The notes under the pieces were generated by a model. It made no database searches. It saw only the letters and a program-made list of their open reading frames with translations, and was not told the DNA's origin. This document shows, in pieces, positions 25,367 to 33,674 of a stretch of 64,000 nt of DNA. The stretch lies in contig NZ_JAPWKD010000032.1 of NCBI RefSeq assembly GCF_028283705.1, positions 732,035 through 796,034 on the forward strand, written 5' to 3'. Numbering within the stretch: position 1 is the stretch's first letter; each line of letters begins with the position of its first letter. The translations under genes and the position numbers were made by a program. This DNA comes from Pantoea sp. GTDB lineage: Bacteria > Pseudomonadota > Gammaproteobacteria > Enterobacterales > Enterobacteriaceae.

Positions 25367-26317
25367 TCAAATTTTCTTCAACACGGCCGGGATCTTGACA
25401 TCCCCCACCGTACCGCCCGGCGTCTTCGCACCGAGACGGTCCTGAATCCACATATCACCCATCATCTGATTAAGCCCACGATCCAGTCCGGTAACCATCC
25501 CAGCGCCAGGCGTAAAAGTCAGCTCGCCAAAATAAACCTGATGTTCGTGGATATACCAGTCAACACGAACATAATCGAAGTCACTCGCCAGTTTCTTACT
25601 CAACGCTAAGGCATGTTGCAGTGCTGCCAACTGCGATGAGATATCCAATCCGGTATCACGAATTTTATGATAGGCCTCATTCAAGTTATTCACATAAAAA
25701 TTCATTGATATCAGTGGATTGCATCGATTATAAATCACCTGCAACACAAACTCGAAGTTGCCATCGCGTTTATTAAACATATGGAACTTGTAATCAACCG
25801 GCGCGGTTTTGCCATCACCAATGTATTTCTCCACCAGAATGCGCGGCTTGATGTAACGGTAATGAATCTCACGCGCCTCATCGGCATAGTCTTTTTTCAG
25901 CCAGCGCTGGCAGTTGCTGATGATCTGCTGCTTTTTCAGCGCATCCGGTTCTTCCAACAGGATTTCCACCATATTGGAGCCGTGATTCGGCTTGATCACC
26001 GTGTTCTTCCAGCTCGGCAGCGTATGCAGTGAATGCGGATCGCTGGTTTCATATAGCAATGGAATCAAATATTCACTGCCGACCTTCTCGGCGACGTAGT
26101 CACGTACCGAATATTTATCCGACAGGCGCCCATAATTCTGGTAATCGCCATAAACAAACTTACGGTACAGGATCTTCTCGTTAAATACTTTCGGTTCGCG
26201 CAGATTGGGTAAGCGCCGGAATTTACGAAAGTAAAAAATCCGATCCTGATAAGCCCAGGGCATTTTCCTGATGAAATACCGCACACTTTTTCTCAGTTCA
26301 TCTTTCAACTTAAGCAT
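25367..26317 (-). CDS. TupA-like ATP-grasp protein of glycan synthesis
   Basis: 316 residues from the ATG at 26317 (GAGG six bases upstream); the longer reading would overlap the flippase gene. The stretches FNEKILYRK, YLIPLLYET, VIKPNHGSNMV, and YVRVDWYIHEHQVYFGELTFTPGAGM match the TupA-like ATP-grasp family, named after a Bacillus teichuronic-acid gene. In proteobacteria such proteins occur in capsule and O-antigen clusters and probably form amide or ester links on polysaccharides. It follows the flippase gene by 8 bp, so the two form one operon. No glycosyltransferase is in sight, so the substrate cannot be named. Confidence 0.8.
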   Translation of the reverse strand: MLKLKDELRKSVRYFIRKMPWAYQDRIFYFRKFRRLPNLREPKVFNEKILYRKFVYGDYQNYGRLSDKYSVRDYVAEKVGSEYLIPLLYETSDPHSLHTLPSWKNTVIKPNHGSNMVEILLEEPDALKKQQIISNCQRWLKKDYADEAREIHYRYIKPRILVEKYIGDGKTAPVDYKFHMFNKRDGNFEFVLQVIYNRCNPLISMNFYVNNLNEAYHKIRDTGLDISSQLAALQHALALSKKLASDFDYVRVDWYIHEHQVYFGELTFTPGAGMVTGLDRGLNQMMGDMWIQDRLGAKTPGGTVGDVKIPAVLKKI

Positions 26318-26325
26318 ATCTGACC

Positions 26326-27582
26326 TCATTTGTAGGTTTTGTAGTTGAGTGAGGAAACCTGAATCTTGTAAATGACGCCGTTTCTGAAGAAGTAATTCAT
26401 TACGGTGAGGGACAGAAGTTCCGTCAGGAAAACGCTCCAGGCAGCGCCCATAATGCCGTACCCCTGAATCAGCCACCACGACAGCGGAAGGCCGATGGCG
26501 ACCAGGCAGAGAATTTTCCTGAGCAGATAATTAAATCCACCTTCTTTAACGATATAGCGGTACGCGACGGTCCCCATCGCCGAAAAACTGGAGGCTATCG
26601 ACAGCAACGTAATGAGACTTCCTGACTGCGTGTAATCGTGACCATATAAAGCAATGATTATTTTTTCACCATATAAGGCGATGACAAATAACAGAATCAG
26701 TGAGACACCCAACACATACCCATTCAGACGCGCCGTGAGCTTAATTGCCGCTTCGCCGCGCTCTCTGAATATTTCCGAAAAGCTGGAAGTGATGATGGCC
26801 AGTGGAATAAAGGTCCACGAGGCCGAAATGGTATTGGCCGCAGCGAACAACCCCAGATCGCGTGCTGAAGCGATACCGACCAGAAACATCTGCGCGGTTT
26901 TCACCTGTACCGAAATAAAGATGCTGGAGATCGCCAATGGCAGGCCGGCATACAGCAGATAACGCAGATAAGGGCCACGTTTCACGCGCGACGGTGATTG
27001 CTCCTGGTTCTCGCGGTAAAAGTTGTAGCGCTTGATAGCATAGGGAACCAGCGTCACGGCCACGATCGACAGGGTCAGCCATAACGGGCTCAGCCGGAAC
27101 CAGGCAATGCCGAAACTTAGCGCGAAGCCGAGGAGCAGACCGACAGAGTTCGCAATGGTATTGAGACGTGAAGCCAGACGCGCATTGTTATACACGCTGA
27201 AGGTGTCCTGGGTGACAAATACCGAGGCGATGAACGAGGCCAGCGCAAACGCAAGGAAGTTTTCCTGCATGTTGTACCAGACCCAAATCAATACCGGCAG
27301 CGAGGTCAGCACCAATAACGCTAACCGCAACGTACGTGCCACGTTCATCAGACGTACGCCTTTTGGCGCACTCTTACTGATGGTTTTGAACAGTATCGTT
27401 TCGGTGCCAAACATCGCTACGGTCTGCACCATAGAGAAAAGTGAGGTCGAAAACGCCATTTGACCAAACACCGTTGGGCCAAAGGATTTTGCCACGTAGG
27501 AGGTAACAAATATGACGCCAAAAACAGAGACGATCTTCTCAGACATCATCCAGGCGGCATTTGACATTACGCTTAATTTCAT
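26326..27582 (-). CDS. Wzx-like polysaccharide flippase (MVF/MOP superfamily)
   Basis: 418 residues from the ATG at 27582 (the preceding TTG is in frame). Twelve hydrophobic segments, with the N-terminal pattern NAAWMMSEKIVSVFGVIFVTSYVAK and VFGQMAFSTSLFSM seen in O-antigen and exopolysaccharide flippases, and late DYTQSGSLITLLSIA. Such proteins move lipid-linked oligosaccharides across the inner membrane. It is the first gene of a two-gene operon with the ATP-grasp protein. The usual Wzy polymerase and glycosyltransferases are missing. The 5' side is an AT-rich 526-bp region, and the block lies between core genes, suggesting acquisition. Confidence 0.82.
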   Translation of the reverse strand: MKLSVMSNAAWMMSEKIVSVFGVIFVTSYVAKSFGPTVFGQMAFSTSLFSMVQTVAMFGTETILFKTISKSAPKGVRLMNVARTLRLALLVLTSLPVLIWVWYNMQENFLAFALASFIASVFVTQDTFSVYNNARLASRLNTIANSVGLLLGFALSFGIAWFRLSPLWLTLSIVAVTLVPYAIKRYNFYRENQEQSPSRVKRGPYLRYLLYAGLPLAISSIFISVQVKTAQMFLVGIASARDLGLFAAANTISASWTFIPLAIITSSFSEIFRERGEAAIKLTARLNGYVLGVSLILLFVIALYGEKIIIALYGHDYTQSGSLITLLSIASSFSAMGTVAYRYIVKEGGFNYLLRKILCLVAIGLPLSWWLIQGYGIMGAAWSVFLTELLSLTVMNYFFRNGVIYKIQVSSLNYKTYK

Positions 27583-28108
27583 CAACTCGTCCTTAGTATT
27601 ACTTACTGCTACTGCAAGCGGTACAACGTCCTTGAAAAGAATTAAACAAGTCTTAGTGGGCCTGACTTAAATTAATAACTTCAGACCATGCTGGTCCGAA
27701 AAATGAGACTCGCATCAGGATTCAGAGAATGAATTCAGGAAAATTCCGATTAAATCCGGCGCGAAACCCTGCGGATGTAAACGATTTCAGTCTCAATTTC
27801 GACTAAAAGCTTACTGGCACATCCTGTCACTTTTGCAAGCAGGTCATGCTGATTTTCCAATGAATGTAGAATTTTTCCGCAGTTGGGATGAAATAAATCT
27901 ATATCAAAAACCCAATACCAGGAAGGTGTTCAACAGCAATCAGAATAAAATAAGACTTATCCCATGATGATATTTATTACAAATAACTTAATTTAATCCT
28001 CGCAATTCTAATCGCGCACTTTAATACTGAATTAATAGTGTTTTTGCAGTACCAGATATTAATACAGTAATTCTCATCCACTAATTGATAAGAAAGGTAA
28101 TAGCATTT
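27583..28108. other. AT-rich intergenic region upstream of flippase and IS3-like ORF
   Basis: 526 bp with no credible ORF on either strand and clearly more A+T than its surroundings. It presumably holds divergent promoters. I see no JUMPstart element and no convincing regulatory palindrome. Confidence 0.6.
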
Positions 28109-28504
28109 ATGAGAAAGTCACGATATAGCGAAGAGCAAATCACAAATGCCATTAAAGCTTCTGAAACGGGAGTGAAAGTCAGGGAGATTTGTGAGGAGCT
28201 TGGCATTTCCGAGGCCACTTTCTATAGCTGGAAGAAAAAGTTCTCCGGACTCTCTTCCGAAGAAGGTAGAAAAATCAAAGAACTGGAGGACAAGCTCCAG
28301 ATACTCACCCGCGAACTACAGGCACTCAGTTCTGATAAGGAGATGCTGCAAAGCGTACTGAAAAACTTCTTCACCACCAATGAAAAGCGCCAGGCGGTTA
28401 ACTTTCTGCAAACCACCTTCGACATTGGAACCCGTCGCAGCTGCCGTTTGCTGGATATTAGCCGTAGCGTTTATCACTATCCCTCAGGTACAGATAATCG
28501 CTAA
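28109..28504 (+). CDS. IS3-family transposase-derived ORF (OrfA fused to start of OrfB)
   Basis: 131 residues. Residues 1-50 are the OrfA helix-turn-helix (RKSRYSEEQITNAIKASETG, VREICEELGISEATFYSWKKKF). A leucine-zipper-like coil follows (IKELEDKLQILTRELQALSSDKEMLQ), then residues 90-125 resemble the N-terminus of an IS3 OrfB (FDIGTRRSCRLLDISRSVYHY). The catalytic DDE domain is absent, and OrfA and OrfB parts are read in one frame instead of by the usual -1 shift. No terminal inverted repeats were found nearby. Either a remnant or a retained DNA-binding protein. Confidence 0.75.
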   Translation: MRKSRYSEEQITNAIKASETGVKVREICEELGISEATFYSWKKKFSGLSSEEGRKIKELEDKLQILTRELQALSSDKEMLQSVLKNFFTTNEKRQAVNFLQTTFDIGTRRSCRLLDISRSVYHYPSGTDNR

Positions 28505-28610
28505 CACTATCGCGACCGTTGTAATTTGATTTAATGCTGGGATTTGTTCTTACCAGAAGAGATGAAGGTCATTTAATTCAGTGTTCGTAACATAACAATT
28601 CGCACCATGC

Positions 28611-28650
28611 TTTCCTGATGAGTTTCATCAGGGAATTGCTTCTTTTTTTG
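28611..28650 (+). terminator. Intrinsic terminator in gene-poor stretch
   Basis: Stem TTCCTGATGA / TCATCAGGGAA followed by TTGCTTCTTTTTTTG. It lies 107 bp beyond the IS3-like ORF, far for that gene, so it might end a separate short transcript. Confidence 0.7.
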
Positions 28651-29365
28651 CGGTAAAATTGATTCACATCAGCAAAAATCTCGCTATTCAAGCTATTTAC
28701 GCCCGACCCAATCTCATTACGGTGAGATTGGGGCTTTCATTATTACTTAATCAACATTAATGCTCTGCACTGAATGCAGACTATTCTGTTTAGCATTGAT
28801 GAACAACCCCTGTGAAATCCTTCTCACCATACTCTTTTTTAAACTGGATCTACGTCAGAATCTGGCGATCACCCCCTTCCACTGCCAAAGAACTATTCGT
28901 GCTTTCAATGCCAGGAATTATCCTGAAGAGAAACGTTATCAATACTAAACAATAAAGTGATCCCCTTTGCCTGTAGCATTAATATCACCTCACTATTCAT
29001 CGTTAAACTTAAACAGTTTCCCGCGCAGCGATGGCGCAAGAATCTCAACGAATCTGCAACGCCTTAAGGAAATGATGGTTCCGGCAGCGCAATATCAGTG
29101 CCAAAAGGCGCTAAAAAGCCCCTGATGACAGCGGGTTTTATCCCTGGTTCGCACGCGCGGGTACGCTCACCAACCCTTTTACCGGGTAAATACAGCCAAC
29201 ATCAGGACAAATTTCAACCTGATATCAGTGTACGGATATGCCATTTAAATGTAGAAATGGTCACACAGAGGCGGGAGATTGTTATAAGACGCGGTTTTTT
29301 TAGCGCAGAATTGGCAAACAGAGAGGATTTCGGGCTGGTCTTATTCTTAAAAACGCTGGTATTTC

Positions 29366-29393
29366 AGGATGCCAGCATCGGAGCCGGCATCCT
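29366..29393 (-). terminator. Hairpin after EamA transporter gene
   Basis: AGGATGCC / GGCATCCT stem with an internal CGGCTCCGATGC loop, 8 bp after the EamA stop on the minus strand; TTTTTAAG follows only after about 15 bases. Confidence 0.5.
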
Positions 29394-29400
29394 CATGCGC

Positions 29401-30360
29401 TTAAATTTCCAACGATGTCACCACAGGCTGCGGTTTGATACGCATTGCCGCGATAACCCCCATGATCAGACAGCAGATCCCTACCGCAGTTAACACGGGT
29501 GGCCAGCTTTGTCGCCACAGGAAAGTCCAGAACAGCCCGGACAAGGTTTCAAACACAATCAATGGCCCCATGATGACCGTAGGCAGACGCTGACTGGCCG
29601 CGTTCCAGCACAGTGTCCCAAGCCATGAACAGAACAGGCCAATCGCCAGCATCAGGAGCAGGAACACCTCGGGTTGCGGGCCAAACGGCAGCCCGAATCC
29701 CGGCTGTTGCCAGTGGATCTGCCCACACACCAGCAGATAAAACACCAGCGCCAGAGGTAACGTGACCAGCCCCTGCGCTGTCGCCCAGCTGCCGGGTTTG
29801 TGCTGAGGATGGCTGCGCAACCAGCGAGCATTACGTAACGGATACCAGGTCCAGCAGCCCACCGCCAGCACTGCCAGCAACAGGCCGGTAAGATAACGTG
29901 GCCAGTCCAGCGCCGCCCCCTGCGCCTGTAACTCGGCGGCGTTGACGCATACCAGCCCCAAAGAAATAATCAGCAAGGCGGGCGTTAAACGCCGCCATGG
30001 CAAGCGCCCTTCCAGATGCCCATAGCAGAGGTTAGCGGTTACCGACATTACCACCGGTAAGGTGCCAATAATCATGGTGGAGACCGGTGCGCCGGTACGC
30101 TGAATGGCACTGGCAAGAAAGGCGTAATACATCAGATTACCCACCAGCGACAGTTTCAGCGCTTCCACCCAGTCTTTGCGCGCCAGCTGACGCAGACGCC
30201 GCCGATCCAGCCAGGCGAGGGGTAACGCAATCAGTCCAAACGCAACATAGCGCCCTGCGGACTGCAACGTTCCGGGGTAATCCGGCACCAGCAGCGGGCC
30301 GACAAAGATCAGCCCCCACATCAATCCCGCCGCCAGCGCGAACAATATTCCAGCTAACAT
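29401..30360 (-). CDS. EamA-family (DMT superfamily) transporter
   Basis: 319 residues from the ATG at 30360 (GGAAGAG upstream); a GTG six codons earlier lacks a site. Ten hydrophobic helices in two EamA repeats: LAAGLMWGLIFVGPLL at the N-terminus, MYYAFLASAIQRTGAPVSTMI, and in the second half CSWLGTLCWNAASQRLPTVIMGPLIVFE. Such proteins export amino acids, metabolites or drugs; the substrate is not evident. It follows an AraC regulator on the same strand with 72 bp between and is probably its target. Confidence 0.86.
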   Translation of the reverse strand: MLAGILFALAAGLMWGLIFVGPLLVPDYPGTLQSAGRYVAFGLIALPLAWLDRRRLRQLARKDWVEALKLSLVGNLMYYAFLASAIQRTGAPVSTMIIGTLPVVMSVTANLCYGHLEGRLPWRRLTPALLIISLGLVCVNAAELQAQGAALDWPRYLTGLLLAVLAVGCWTWYPLRNARWLRSHPQHKPGSWATAQGLVTLPLALVFYLLVCGQIHWQQPGFGLPFGPQPEVFLLLMLAIGLFCSWLGTLCWNAASQRLPTVIMGPLIVFETLSGLFWTFLWRQSWPPVLTAVGICCLIMGVIAAMRIKPQPVVTSLEI

Positions 30361-30432
30361 AATCTCTTCCTTTATCACAATTCCGCCACAGTGTGACGGA
30401 ACAGCGCAGCAAAGGCTTGTAGCAGATTGCTG

Positions 30433-31263
30433 TTAGCGCGCGGGAAAGACCTGTTTCTGGTAGCGGCCAGGGGTAATACCATAACGATGGGCGAAGGCTC
30501 GCGTCAGGTGGGCCTGATCGGTTAAGCCAACGGCAGCAGCCACCGCCGCCGCACTCTCCCCCTGAGCCAGACGCAATTTGGCGTCATAAAGACGAAATGC
30601 CATCAGCATCTGATGTGGCGTCACATGAAACTGCTGGCGGAAACTGCGCAGAAAATGCCACGGTGATAGCCCCGCCAACGCCGCCAGTTCATCCAGCCTG
30701 ACCGGCTCAGCAAGGTTATCCCGCAGATAGGTTTTCACCTGATCGAAACGGTGTCCCCCCTCGGCCTGGCGGGATTGCCCGCGCCGTGCCAGCGGACGCA
30801 ACAACTCCAGCAACTCGATCAGCAAACCTTCACGCTCCAGAGCCGTTCCAGCCTGGCATAAGGCCGCCAGCCGCAAAGAAAAGGGCTGCGCCAGGCGTAC
30901 ATCGGTGCGCAACGCGTCGCTAAACCACCAGCTACGGTCACCGGTGAGTCTCTCCATCTCATCCGGCTGAATGTAGATCATCCGGTAGCGCCAGCCCTCC
31001 TCACAGGCTGACTCGCCGGTATGCAACTCATCAGGATTCATCATCACCAGAGAATGCTGCGGCGCGGTGTAGTGGGTACCGCGATAACGGAAGCGCTGCG
31101 CTCCAGACTCAATAGTACCGATGCCAAAGGCTTCGTGGGTATGCGGTTCAAAGGCATAGCGGGAGATGTGCGCCTGATACAGCTCAATGCCCGGTAGTTC
31201 AGCAAATTGCTGGAACTGCGCCCGATCGCGCTCACAGGGGAAAATTGCAGGGACCACAGACAC
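30433..31263 (-). CDS. AraC-family regulator (cupin sensor, 276 aa)
   Basis: 276 residues. N-terminal AraC_binding cupin (about 20-120: YAFEPHTHEAFGIGTIESGAQRFRYRG then MMNPDELHTG). C-terminal HTH_18 (about 175-272: LDELAALAGLSPWHFLRSFRQQF, HVTPHQMLMAFRL, AVGLTDQAHLTRAFAHRYGITPGRY). This subgroup typically regulates an adjacent DMT or LysE exporter, here the EamA gene. A cysteine-hydrolase gene is divergent, 128 bp away, and may be a second target. Confidence 0.87.
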   Translation of the reverse strand: MSVVPAIFPCERDRAQFQQFAELPGIELYQAHISRYAFEPHTHEAFGIGTIESGAQRFRYRGTHYTAPQHSLVMMNPDELHTGESACEEGWRYRMIYIQPDEMERLTGDRSWWFSDALRTDVRLAQPFSLRLAALCQAGTALEREGLLIELLELLRPLARRGQSRQAEGGHRFDQVKTYLRDNLAEPVRLDELAALAGLSPWHFLRSFRQQFHVTPHQMLMAFRLYDAKLRLAQGESAAAVAAAVGLTDQAHLTRAFAHRYGITPGRYQKQVFPAR

Positions 31264-31391
31264 AGCACACCTCCATCGTTAATCAGATAACCAGCATGCC
31301 CCGCCTGCCGGGTGAAATGCAAAACAGATTTGCTTTGCCTGTGATGAGTTTCAGCGCCACACTGGCACGCAGGCATATAAAGGAGGCAATG

Positions 31392-31931
31392 ATGGGCAAC
31401 AATGTAGTGATGGTGGTGGACATGCAGGACGGTGTGCTGGCGACACCGCGTTTTGATCGTGCCGGACGCTGCGCACGTATTAATCAGCTAATCGCCGCCG
31501 CCGACCAGGTGATTTTCATTCAGCACGTCGGCCCCGGGCTGGAAGCCAATAGCGCAAGCTGGGGCATCGTACCGGAGCTTCACCAACCGGCTAACGCTCT
31601 CTACGTCAATAAAACCGCCTGTGACGGCTTCTGGCAGACCGACCTGGCGGCAAAGCTGGAACAGCATGGCATTACTTCTTTTGTGATCTGTGGCTGTGCG
31701 ACCGATTATTGTGTCGATACCACGCTCAAAGTGGGTGCCAGCCTCGGCTATCGCATCACCGTTGCAGCCGACGCGCACACCACTGCCGATCGTACCTTTG
31801 TTTCTGCCGAACAGCTCATCAACCAGCATAACGAAGTCTGGGCAGATCTGATTCTGCCGGGCAATCCCGTACAGGTTCGCCCGACAGCCGAACTGCTTGC
31901 CAGCTGGCAGGTGGAAGCCGTTAACCCGTAA
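31392..31931 (+). CDS. Isochorismatase-family cysteine hydrolase
   Basis: 179 residues from the ATG at 31392, five bases after AGGAGG; an overlapping ATG at 31389 is closer to the site. The alpha/beta fold keeps the catalytic triad Asp10 (VMVVDMQDG), Lys74 (VNKTACDGFW) and Cys107 (GCATDYCVDTT) with the cis-peptide region before Cys. Relatives hydrolyse amides or vinyl ethers such as nicotinamide, ureidoacrylate and isochorismate. The substrate is not known; the ArsR or siderophore genes that would mark it as EntB-like are absent. It is divergent from the AraC/EamA pair and its end overlaps the MRJP-like gene by 11 bp tail to tail. Confidence 0.85.
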   Translation: MGNNVVMVVDMQDGVLATPRFDRAGRCARINQLIAAADQVIFIQHVGPGLEANSASWGIVPELHQPANALYVNKTACDGFWQTDLAAKLEQHGITSFVICGCATDYCVDTTLKVGASLGYRITVAADAHTTADRTFVSAEQLINQHNEVWADLILPGNPVQVRPTAELLASWQVEAVNP

Positions 31932-33054
31932 CCGCGCCGCCGAGGCTGATCCCCTGAAACTCATCTGGCAGTGACAGCTTATAAATGGCGAAGCACGCAG
32001 CTGCGCCGGGTTGCGCTGCCAGCGGTTGTTTTACCGGGATGTAGAACTGCCGGTCATGACTGATGAAGGTACCGTCCGGCCGCAGTAGCCGCTTATCACT
32101 GGTCAGTACCCGTGTCTCACCGGAGGGAGCCAGGACCCGAATATTGTGGGTCACGGTTTCGGAAAAATAGACATTTCCCGCCGAGTCCATGCAACAACCT
32201 CCGGAGAAATTATTGTCGTATACCTGCTCAACATGACTGATGAGTTGCTCATCACTCAGCTCAGTTTGTTGCAGCCAGCGGGTCTCGACTCGATATAGCG
32301 GGCCGGTCGGTGCAGCCCAATACAGCCATTGGCCATCGGCGGTAATTTCGATCATATCGCTATTGGGCGGATGGAAGGTTTTACCCCCTTTGACCCCGGC
32401 TAACATCGCGGGCGGGGCTTTATCTGACGCTTTCACCACGCGCATACCTGACAGGCGGCGCTGCGTTTTGCCACTGACCATGTCATGCACGATGATGCCG
32501 CCCAGGCCGGAATCGCTGATATACAGCGCGTTGCCGTGGAATCGCAAATCATTCATTTGCGCGCCTGGCGGCAGGATCTCATCGTCAAAACGCAGGATTT
32601 GCAGGATTGCGCCACTGTGGGCATCCAGCTGTACCAGTTTCTGCGCCCCTGGTTGCGGTATCGCATCTTCTGGCGAGAATACCCCCGCGCTGAGTGAACC
32701 CTGATCGACACACCACACCGTATCATCGGCAAAAATATGCACGGAATTCAGGTAAACAAACGCATTGCGTCCATCCTTGCCGGGTTGCCATTCATTCCAG
32801 CTATTGCCCGGAAAGGGTCGCAGGGTGCCATCGGATTCACGTCGCGCCAGTGACGGCGTCGGCTTATCTTTGGCATAGCGCGGCAAGCCAAGAAACAACA
32901 GGTTATTACGCGTCAGTGCCACCTGATTCGCCATCCACGGTGAAACTAACGCGACATCCAGTGGCAAAGGATCTTCCGCAGTGAACGCCTGAACATTGCG
33001 CACCACGCCCAGCGCACTGAGGGCTAATAAAAATGTACGGCGGTTGAGGTTCAC
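31921..33054 (-). CDS. Yellow/major royal jelly protein-like secreted beta-propeller
   Basis: 377 residues. The N-terminus MNLNRRTFLLALSALGVVRNV carries a twin-arginine motif and ends QA, a Tat-type signal, so export folded to the periplasm is likely. The body matches the MRJP/Yellow family: FLGLPRYAKDKPTPSLA, NSVHIFADDTVWCVDQG, MNDLRFHGNALYISDSGLGGIIVHD, and FHPPNSDMIEITADGQWLYWA. The family is best known from insects (royal jelly, dopachrome conversion); bacterial members are scattered and their role is unsettled. Converges on the isochorismatase gene. Confidence 0.82.
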   Translation of the reverse strand: MNLNRRTFLLALSALGVVRNVQAFTAEDPLPLDVALVSPWMANQVALTRNNLLFLGLPRYAKDKPTPSLARRESDGTLRPFPGNSWNEWQPGKDGRNAFVYLNSVHIFADDTVWCVDQGSLSAGVFSPEDAIPQPGAQKLVQLDAHSGAILQILRFDDEILPPGAQMNDLRFHGNALYISDSGLGGIIVHDMVSGKTQRRLSGMRVVKASDKAPPAMLAGVKGGKTFHPPNSDMIEITADGQWLYWAAPTGPLYRVETRWLQQTELSDEQLISHVEQVYDNNFSGGCCMDSAGNVYFSETVTHNIRVLAPSGETRVLTSDKRLLRPDGTFISHDRQFYIPVKQPLAAQPGAAACFAIYKLSLPDEFQGISLGGAVTG

Positions 33055-33346
33055 TCACGCTCCTTATTCAGCCGGGATAATTGGTCAGACAGGATGGCGG
33101 AGCGGCATGGCGCATGAACGGCTTTTTGTGCCACTTCAGAGGGCATGTGGCAAAAGGTTAAATGAAAGACTATCTCGTGATATATCGCACTCCGTTGTCG
33201 TGTCGCGATGCACATGGAATTTAATCAATTTTTTTGAATGTTCTCAGCAAAACCCTCAGCTTTTACTTACCGGGCTACAGGTCTATTCTTTCTCACATCG
33301 GGGCACAACGCCCCACCAACTAAAAATTATCTCTGAGGAAATGACC

Positions 33347-33556
33347 ATGAAATCTATCAAAACTTTCGTTGCAGTTGCGGCCCTGTCACTGGTTTCTTTC
33401 GGCAGCTTCGCACAGAGCATCACCGCTTCCGCTTCAACTCTGGACGGTGCAGAAGCCAAAATCGCCGCTCAGGCAGCGCAACAGGGTGCTCAGTACAAAA
33501 TCACCGAAGCGAACACCAATAATCGTGTTCATATGACCGCAGAACTGTATAAATAA
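33347..33556 (+). CDS. YdgH/BhsA/McbA-like small periplasmic protein (second copy)
   Basis: 69 residues from the ATG at 33347 (AGGA seven bases upstream; an ATG at 33341 is too close). Signal peptide to about residue 22 (SFGSFAQS). The mature part ASASTLDGAEAKIAAQAAQ and VHMTAELYK is nearly the same as the 3852-4061 gene, about 70-75 percent identical overall by eye. It is preceded by 292 bp without a gene and followed by a hairpin terminator, so it is transcribed alone. A stress-induced envelope role is likely from the family, but the exact function is unknown. Confidence 0.88.
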   Translation: MKSIKTFVAVAALSLVSFGSFAQSITASASTLDGAEAKIAAQAAQQGAQYKITEANTNNRVHMTAELYK

Positions 33557-33586
33557 CGGATGGTCGTACAGGGAAGTACCGGGACA

Positions 33587-33609
33587 GGTCGCCGCAAGGC
33601 GGCCTTTTT
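33587..33609 (+). terminator. Terminator of second BhsA-type gene
   Basis: GGTCGCC / GGCGGCC hairpin around GCAA followed by TTTTT, 30 bp after the stop. Confidence 0.85.
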
Positions 33610-33630
33610 CGTATGCGGGATTTGGGCGAT

Positions 33631-33656
33631 AAAAAACCCCGACCAGCGGGGTTTTA
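33631..33656 (-). terminator. Terminator of ssb
   Basis: AACCCCG / CGGGGTT stem; on the minus strand it is followed by TTTTTTATCG. It lies 19 bp beyond the ssb stop. Confidence 0.88.
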
Positions 33657-33674
33657 TAACGCCTGCAAATCGAA

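Larger units (their letters stand above)
28505..29400. other. Gene-poor stretch with hairpins
   Basis: 896 bp without a supported gene. Short ORFs (for example 28760-28948 plus) show no family features. It holds a terminator-like hairpin (28611-28650), a strong isolated stem CCCAATCTCA / TGAGATTGGG (28707-28732) followed by GCTTTCATTATT, and the hairpin after the EamA gene. A small RNA or the eroded remains of a mobile element are possible. Confidence 0.5.

Noticed and set aside
28109..28504. Complete IS3 element
   Set aside because: No DDE catalytic domain, no downstream OrfB frame and no terminal inverted repeats found; only a derived ORF remains.
28760..28948. 62-codon ORF in the gene-poor stretch
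   Set aside because: No ribosome site, no recognisable domain, and composition like the surrounding noncoding DNA.
29098..29493. 131-codon ORF overlapping the end of the EamA gene
   Set aside because: Half of it is antisense to EamA; the rest has no features.
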